Shown here: piece by piece, positions 46,018 through 49,480 of the stretch
How the letters are laid out: each line of letters starts with the position of its first letter
Numbering within the stretch: the first letter of the stretch is position 1
Assembly (NCBI GenBank): GCA_947479815.1
Contig: CANKAT010000015.1
Span: forward strand, 1 to 49,480
Direction of reading: 5' to 3'
From: Sphingobacteriaceae bacterium
Lineage (GTDB): Bacteria > Bacteroidota > Bacteroidia > Sphingobacteriales > Sphingobacteriaceae
DNA length: 49,480 bases
Made by a program: the position numbers and the translations under genes
Notes under the pieces: generated by a model
Told to the model about the DNA's origin: nothing
The model's database searches: none
What the model saw: the letters and a program-made list of their open reading frames with translations, nothing else

Positions 46018-48021
46018 TTATTTCTTGGTATCTGGTACTGGAGCGTCAGATTTAGCCATGTTTGTTCCTGTACTGAAACTTATTGGCACATTACTGCCAG
46101 CAGGTGATACTCTGACATATCCAGACATTTCCTGATGAAGTGCACTACAGAAATCGGTGCAATACATTGGGTACATACCGGCTTTTAATGGTACCCATTT
46201 TAAGGTTGTGGTTTCACCGGGCATAACCAAAAGTTCTGAATTTAAAGCGCCTTTAATTGCAAATCCGTGTGGAACATCCCAATCCTGCTCTAGGTTAGTG
46301 GTGTGGAAATAAACTTCATCACCCACTTTTATCCCTTCAATATTATCAGGAGTTAAATGTGAACGCATCAATGTTAGGTTGATATGTACCTTGTTTCCAT
46401 GACGAAAAACTTTGGATTCACCTTCTCCCTTGGCAACATAAGGATGAGTATTTTCTTCGATTTTGAAGAATTTAACAGACCTATCTTTGATCACACTTGC
46501 GGCAACGCCTTGGGCATAATGCGGTTCTCCAATAGTTGGGAAATCTAATAATAACTGCATTTTATCACCACTAATATCATAAAGCTGGGCACTTTGAGAT
46601 AGCTCTGGCCCGGTTGGTAAGTAACGGTCTTTAGTAATCTTATTATAAGCAACCAAGTATTTTCCAGTTGGCTTTTTAGAATCTCCACCAGGAATCATCA
46701 AGTGACCAACAGAATAATAAGTTGGAACTCTATCTAATACTTTAAGTTCCTTAATATTCCATTTTACAACTTCACTAGATACGAACATGGATGTATAGGC
46801 ATTTCCTTTATCATCAAATTCAGTGTGCAAGGGTCCTAAACCCGGTTTCTTAACTTCCCCATACAATGCTGCTTCGTACTTGATCACCGGAATGCCATCA
46901 TAAACACCGTCAAATGCTTTTTCAGCAATTGCTTTTTGAATCTTATCAAAACTAAATACTGGAATCAATGCGGCCAATTTACCACTACCAACAATGTATT
47001 CACCTGTTGGGTCAACATCGCAACCATGTGGAGATTTAGGACATGGAATCAGATAAACCAAACCAGGATGATCTTTCATATCAAGAACAGTCACTTCGGT
47101 TTTAATTATTGAGGTTGCTGTATGAGTACTTTCATCAAAACGATTACTTGCATATTTGGTTTTTTGCTTACGGCCTTTTCCTTCTTTGATCAATTTTTCA
47201 GCCAATTTCCAGTTTACAGCCATAATAAAATCTTTATCCCGTTTAGAAGCATTTACTTCCAGAAGGGTGTTCGCTTGCTCAGTATTGTAACAACTGAAGA
47301 AAAACCATCCATTCGATTTACCTTTTCCTGCATGGCTTAAATCGAAGTTTACACCTGGGCCTTGAATCTGGAAGGCAACATCCATATTGCCATTTTTTTT
47401 ATCAACGCTAATAAAGCTTATGGTTCCTTTAAAGTTACCCTTATAGGTATTGATAGGAATGTCTCCATTTTTATCATCAGGGGGGATACTAAATCTTGTA
47501 CCGGCAACAATATATTCAGAGTTTTCAGTAATAAACGGTGAAGAATGATTACCCCCACTGTTTGGAAGTTCAAGGATCTCAGAGGTTCTAAATGTACCCA
47601 GATCAATACGGGCAACACGTGGGGTATTATTTCCATTGGCAAACGCCCAGCGGCCATCAATTTCTCCATTGGTCTGTGACATTGAAACGTGATGAAGATC
47701 ATCCCATGGAACAATTCCATGCGAGGTGTTCAACATTGGTTTTGTTTCTTCAGAATAACCCCAGCCCTTTTCCGGATCAACCGAGAAAACAGGAATTACA
47801 CGTAATAACCTGCCACTTGGAAGGCCATAAACTGAAAGTTGACCACTAAATCCTCCTGAAACAAAGTTGTAGTATTCATCATACTTTCCGGGTGCCACAT
47901 ATACTTTTGAAGCCGCATCTCCACTAACTGCAGAGCCGGCATTCTTTGGCTTACAAGCATTCATGCTTACTAATAATGCAAGGGCAGCCATTCCCTGTGC
48001 ATATTTTGAAATTATCTTCAT
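46018..48021 (-). CDS. nosZ: nitrous oxide reductase NosZ, Sec-type (clade II)
   Basis: About 667 residues from the ATG at 48021; the frame extends to 48069, but MKIISKYAQGMAALALLVSM is a proper leader. The signal lacks twin Arg, so export is by Sec, which marks clade II (atypical) NosZ. A Cys in NACKPK could be lipidated. The beta-propeller carries CuZ His segments (DLHHVSMS, PHGCDVDPTGE, HTEFDDKG, GEPHYAQG), and the C-terminal cupredoxin has the CuA site MYCTDFCSALHQEMSGY. It reduces N2O to N2 in the periplasm. The upstream cytochrome c is the probable electron donor. Confidence 0.95.
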   Translation of the reverse strand: MKIISKYAQGMAALALLVSMNACKPKNAGSAVSGDAASKVYVAPGKYDEYYNFVSGGFSGQLSVYGLPSGRLLRVIPVFSVDPEKGWGYSEETKPMLNTSHGIVPWDDLHHVSMSQTNGEIDGRWAFANGNNTPRVARIDLGTFRTSEILELPNSGGNHSSPFITENSEYIVAGTRFSIPPDDKNGDIPINTYKGNFKGTISFISVDKKNGNMDVAFQIQGPGVNFDLSHAGKGKSNGWFFFSCYNTEQANTLLEVNASKRDKDFIMAVNWKLAEKLIKEGKGRKQKTKYASNRFDESTHTATSIIKTEVTVLDMKDHPGLVYLIPCPKSPHGCDVDPTGEYIVGSGKLAALIPVFSFDKIQKAIAEKAFDGVYDGIPVIKYEAALYGEVKKPGLGPLHTEFDDKGNAYTSMFVSSEVVKWNIKELKVLDRVPTYYSVGHLMIPGGDSKKPTGKYLVAYNKITKDRYLPTGPELSQSAQLYDISGDKMQLLLDFPTIGEPHYAQGVAASVIKDRSVKFFKIEENTHPYVAKGEGESKVFRHGNKVHINLTLMRSHLTPDNIEGIKVGDEVYFHTTNLEQDWDVPHGFAIKGALNSELLVMPGETTTLKWVPLKAGMYPMYCTDFCSALHQEMSGYVRVSPAGSNVPISFSTGTNMAKSDAPVPDTKK

Positions 48022-48141
48022 TAGTTTAATTGTATGGTAAGTATTAAATTGGTTTAAAAAAATGGACAAAAATTGCTACATAACATTATTAAATAATATG
48101 TTCAAGTAAATTGAAATTGAGTCTAATTCAATAGAATTGGC

Positions 48142-48630
48142 CTATTTCACACCATCATTTTTTCGCATGTATTCCAGAAGATTTCTAGCGTCTTGATCAG
48201 AAAGATTTTGATTAGGCATTCGAACCAGACAAAGTTCAAGCAATGCCTGCATTTCAGGATCTTTGTCAATCATTACATCTGTATTGGTAATGAAATTCAT
48301 GATCCATTCAGGCTTGCGACGCTTTGTTACCCCAGACCAACCTGGACCGACTAGTTTCTCACTTGTAGTTTTATGGCAACTGGTACATTTCACCTTTGCA
48401 ACTTTATCTCCTAAATCTGCTTTAGCAGGATCAATGGTTGCTCCCAATTCAACACTGGTAAATTTCCCCTCACCTCGATGGGGGTCATAGGATGGATTTA
48501 CACTTTCTGTTTTAGAAGCTTCAGCTTCAGAAGTTTGATCAGTTGTTGATTCTGAATTGTTGCTTGCTCCACAAGATTCAAATACAGCGATTAGGAAGGC
48601 AACCAAACTTAGTACAAGGAGTTTTTTCAT
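48142..48630 (-). CDS. exported mono-haem cytochrome c of the nos operon
   Basis: Lipoprotein of 162 residues with lipobox FESC (Cys20), an acidic Ser/Thr linker and one haem site C82-TS-C85-H86. A Met ligand is likely in LVRMPNQ near 145. It is the first gene of the nos operon, 120 bp before nosZ, and the probable electron donor to NosZ. Its promoter shares an intergenic region with the divergent Crp/Fnr gene. Confidence 0.9.
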   Translation of the reverse strand: MKKLLVLSLVAFLIAVFESCGASNNSESTTDQTSEAEASKTESVNPSYDPHRGEGKFTSVELGATIDPAKADLGDKVAKVKCTSCHKTTSEKLVGPGWSGVTKRRKPEWIMNFITNTDVMIDKDPEMQALLELCLVRMPNQNLSDQDARNLLEYMRKNDGVK

Positions 48631-48710
48631 TTTACCAGATTTAGATTAAGAATAAATTTGTTGTACAAGTTTAGATAAGACCTGAAAATCATTTTATGCG
48701 TTCAATCATA

Positions 48711-48726
48711 AATGATAAATGTCATT
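48711..48726. promoter_or_regulatory. CRP/FNR-type operator shared by the nos operon and the Crp/Fnr gene
   Basis: AATGA-TAAATG-TCATT with perfectly symmetrical arms. Its centre is 62 bp before the ATG of the Crp/Fnr gene, identical to the fasciclin promoter, and a -7-like TAATTTAG lies at 48747-48754. On the other strand a weaker TGATTTTC faces the cytochrome c gene. It could drive both genes. Confidence 0.65.
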
Positions 48727-48780
48727 TAATTAAATAAGCAGAGTCATAATTTAGAATTCATACCCAACTTAATTTTGTTT

Positions 48781-49422
48781 ATGAATTTTACATCTCAGGA
48801 TATGATAGATATTAACTTATTACTTGCTTATGGTGCAACCTATAAGAAAGTTGGCGTGAATGAAACCGTCTTTACTGAAGGCCAGCAATGCAGTTATTAT
48901 TATCAAATTGTAAGCGGTACAATCAGATGGCTGAACATTGATGAAGACGGCAGAGAATGCATCCATTATATTGCCGAGTGTGGCGAATCATTTGGAGAAT
49001 TTCCTCTTTTTGATGATGGCCCATATGCCGCTTCGGCTATTGCAAATTCAGAGTCAATACTGATCAGGCTCTACAAACCCGTATTTCTAGATTTATTAAA
49101 TGAAAAGAATAAACTTTTATTTGAATTTACCCGCTTACTAACAAAAAGATTGCGATTTAAATATTCTGTAATTAAGTCTTTTGGTTCAAATTGTCCTCAG
49201 GAAAGAATCATCAATCTTTTAAAAAATCTAAAGTCAGAAAATAAGAATTATTGCGCTGAATTTGATCAATTAAAATTGACCAGACAGCAGATTGCAGACA
49301 TGACTGGGCTTAGGGTAGAGACCGTTATCCGAACCATGCGTCAAATGCATACAAAAGGTGATATAATAATTTCTAGAGGAAAAGTCTTTTGTAAGGATAT
49401 GACCGAAATCATAATGGCTTAA
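48781..49422 (+). CDS. Crp/Fnr family transcriptional regulator
   Basis: About 213 residues from the ATG at 48781; a TTG at 48775 is in frame but less likely. A cNMP-like jelly roll (VFTEGQQCSYYYQIVSGTIRWL) is followed by a helix-turn-helix with recognition segment LRVETVIRTM (Glu180, Ile183, Arg184). The four Cys of FNR are absent, so no O2-labile Fe-S cluster is expected. CRP's cAMP contacts are not clearly present. Its position beside nosZ suggests a DNR/NnrR-like nitrogen-oxide regulator. It may be controlled by the other regulator, or by itself, through 48711-48726. After 49422 I see nothing to the window end. Confidence 0.88.
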   Translation: MNFTSQDMIDINLLLAYGATYKKVGVNETVFTEGQQCSYYYQIVSGTIRWLNIDEDGRECIHYIAECGESFGEFPLFDDGPYAASAIANSESILIRLYKPVFLDLLNEKNKLLFEFTRLLTKRLRFKYSVIKSFGSNCPQERIINLLKNLKSENKNYCAEFDQLKLTRQQIADMTGLRVETVIRTMRQMHTKGDIIISRGKVFCKDMTEIIMA

Positions 49423-49480
49423 CATTTCTATAGCTATTTTTGAAAAAAAAGAATGAATACCTTTTTATCAAAATGGATTA

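Noticed and set aside
46018-48069. Longer nosZ start at 48069
   Set aside because: The extension adds polar residues before a good Sec leader; the ATG at 48021 is preferred.
48116-48132. ATTGA-GTCTAAT-TCAAT as an FNR box before nosZ
   Set aside because: The spacer is 7 rather than 6 bp, and it lies inside the cytochrome c-nosZ gap without a -7 element. It may be a chance inverted repeat.

Overview
The window looks like chromosomal DNA of a Bacteroidota bacterium, probably of the Sphingobacteriaceae type. The evidence is low GC, weak or absent Shine-Dalgarno sequences, a fused ccoN/ccoO gene, -7 promoter elements of the TAnnTTTG type and a Sec-exported NosZ with its accessory genes. The genus cannot be fixed from sequence alone. 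I saw no tRNA, rRNA, CRISPR array, transposase or phage gene.

Layout. (1) 1-518 and 9826-11233 are gene-poor and carry copies of a dispersed repeat family. (2) 519-2931 holds an exported Gfo/Idh/MocA-type oxidoreductase and an ApbE flavin transferase, followed by a heptamer tandem repeat. (3) 3179-9825 is a minus-strand operon for oxidative, non-phosphorylating L-fucose (or similar 6-deoxysugar) catabolism: FucP permease, mutarotase, UxaA-family dehydratase, two SDR dehydrogenases, a lactonase and an FAH-family hydrolase. (4) 11234-14975 holds a PEBP protein, a DUF1275 membrane protein and a PQQ dehydrogenase with a cytochrome c insert. (5) 15190-31432 holds a P-type cation ATPase, the cbb3 oxidase operon ccoI-ccoS-ccoNO-ccoQ-ccoP, the assembly operon ccoG-ccoH-TauE/SafE, and oppositely oriented genes (PepSY, small lipoprotein, YceI, LOG, stand-alone PPDK_N domain, hemN). 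(6) 31465-34802 holds an LdhA-like dehydrogenase and a soluble FixL-like haem-PAS histidine kinase paired with a response regulator whose receiver is fused to a Crp/Fnr DNA-binding module. (7) 34873-37107 is glpK-glpF. (8) 37312-41229 holds a fungal-type prephenate dehydrogenase, an unrecognised 595-residue protein and a fasciclin lipoprotein. (9) 41333-48630 is the nitrous oxide reductase operon (cytochrome c, nosZ, nosL, nosD, nosF, nosY) ending in a hemerythrin-like protein and a truncated globin. (10) 48781-49422 is a Crp/Fnr regulator divergent from the nos operon.

How it fits together. From about 17.7 kb to the end, much of the window is an oxygen-limitation island: high-affinity oxidase, anaerobic haem synthesis, a fermentative-type dehydrogenase, N2O respiration and NO/O2-binding proteins. 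It also carries its own apparent oxygen sensor. Several transcription units share a 16-bp operator of the form nnTGA-N6-TCAnn. In at least three cases the operator lies 35-36 bp upstream of the end of a recognisable -7 element, which is class II activator geometry. I propose that the FixL-like kinase and the receiver-Crp fusion, and/or the Crp/Fnr protein at 48781, control this regulon. The sensor/regulator pairing and the haem-ligand residues are read directly from sequence; the regulon assignment is inference.
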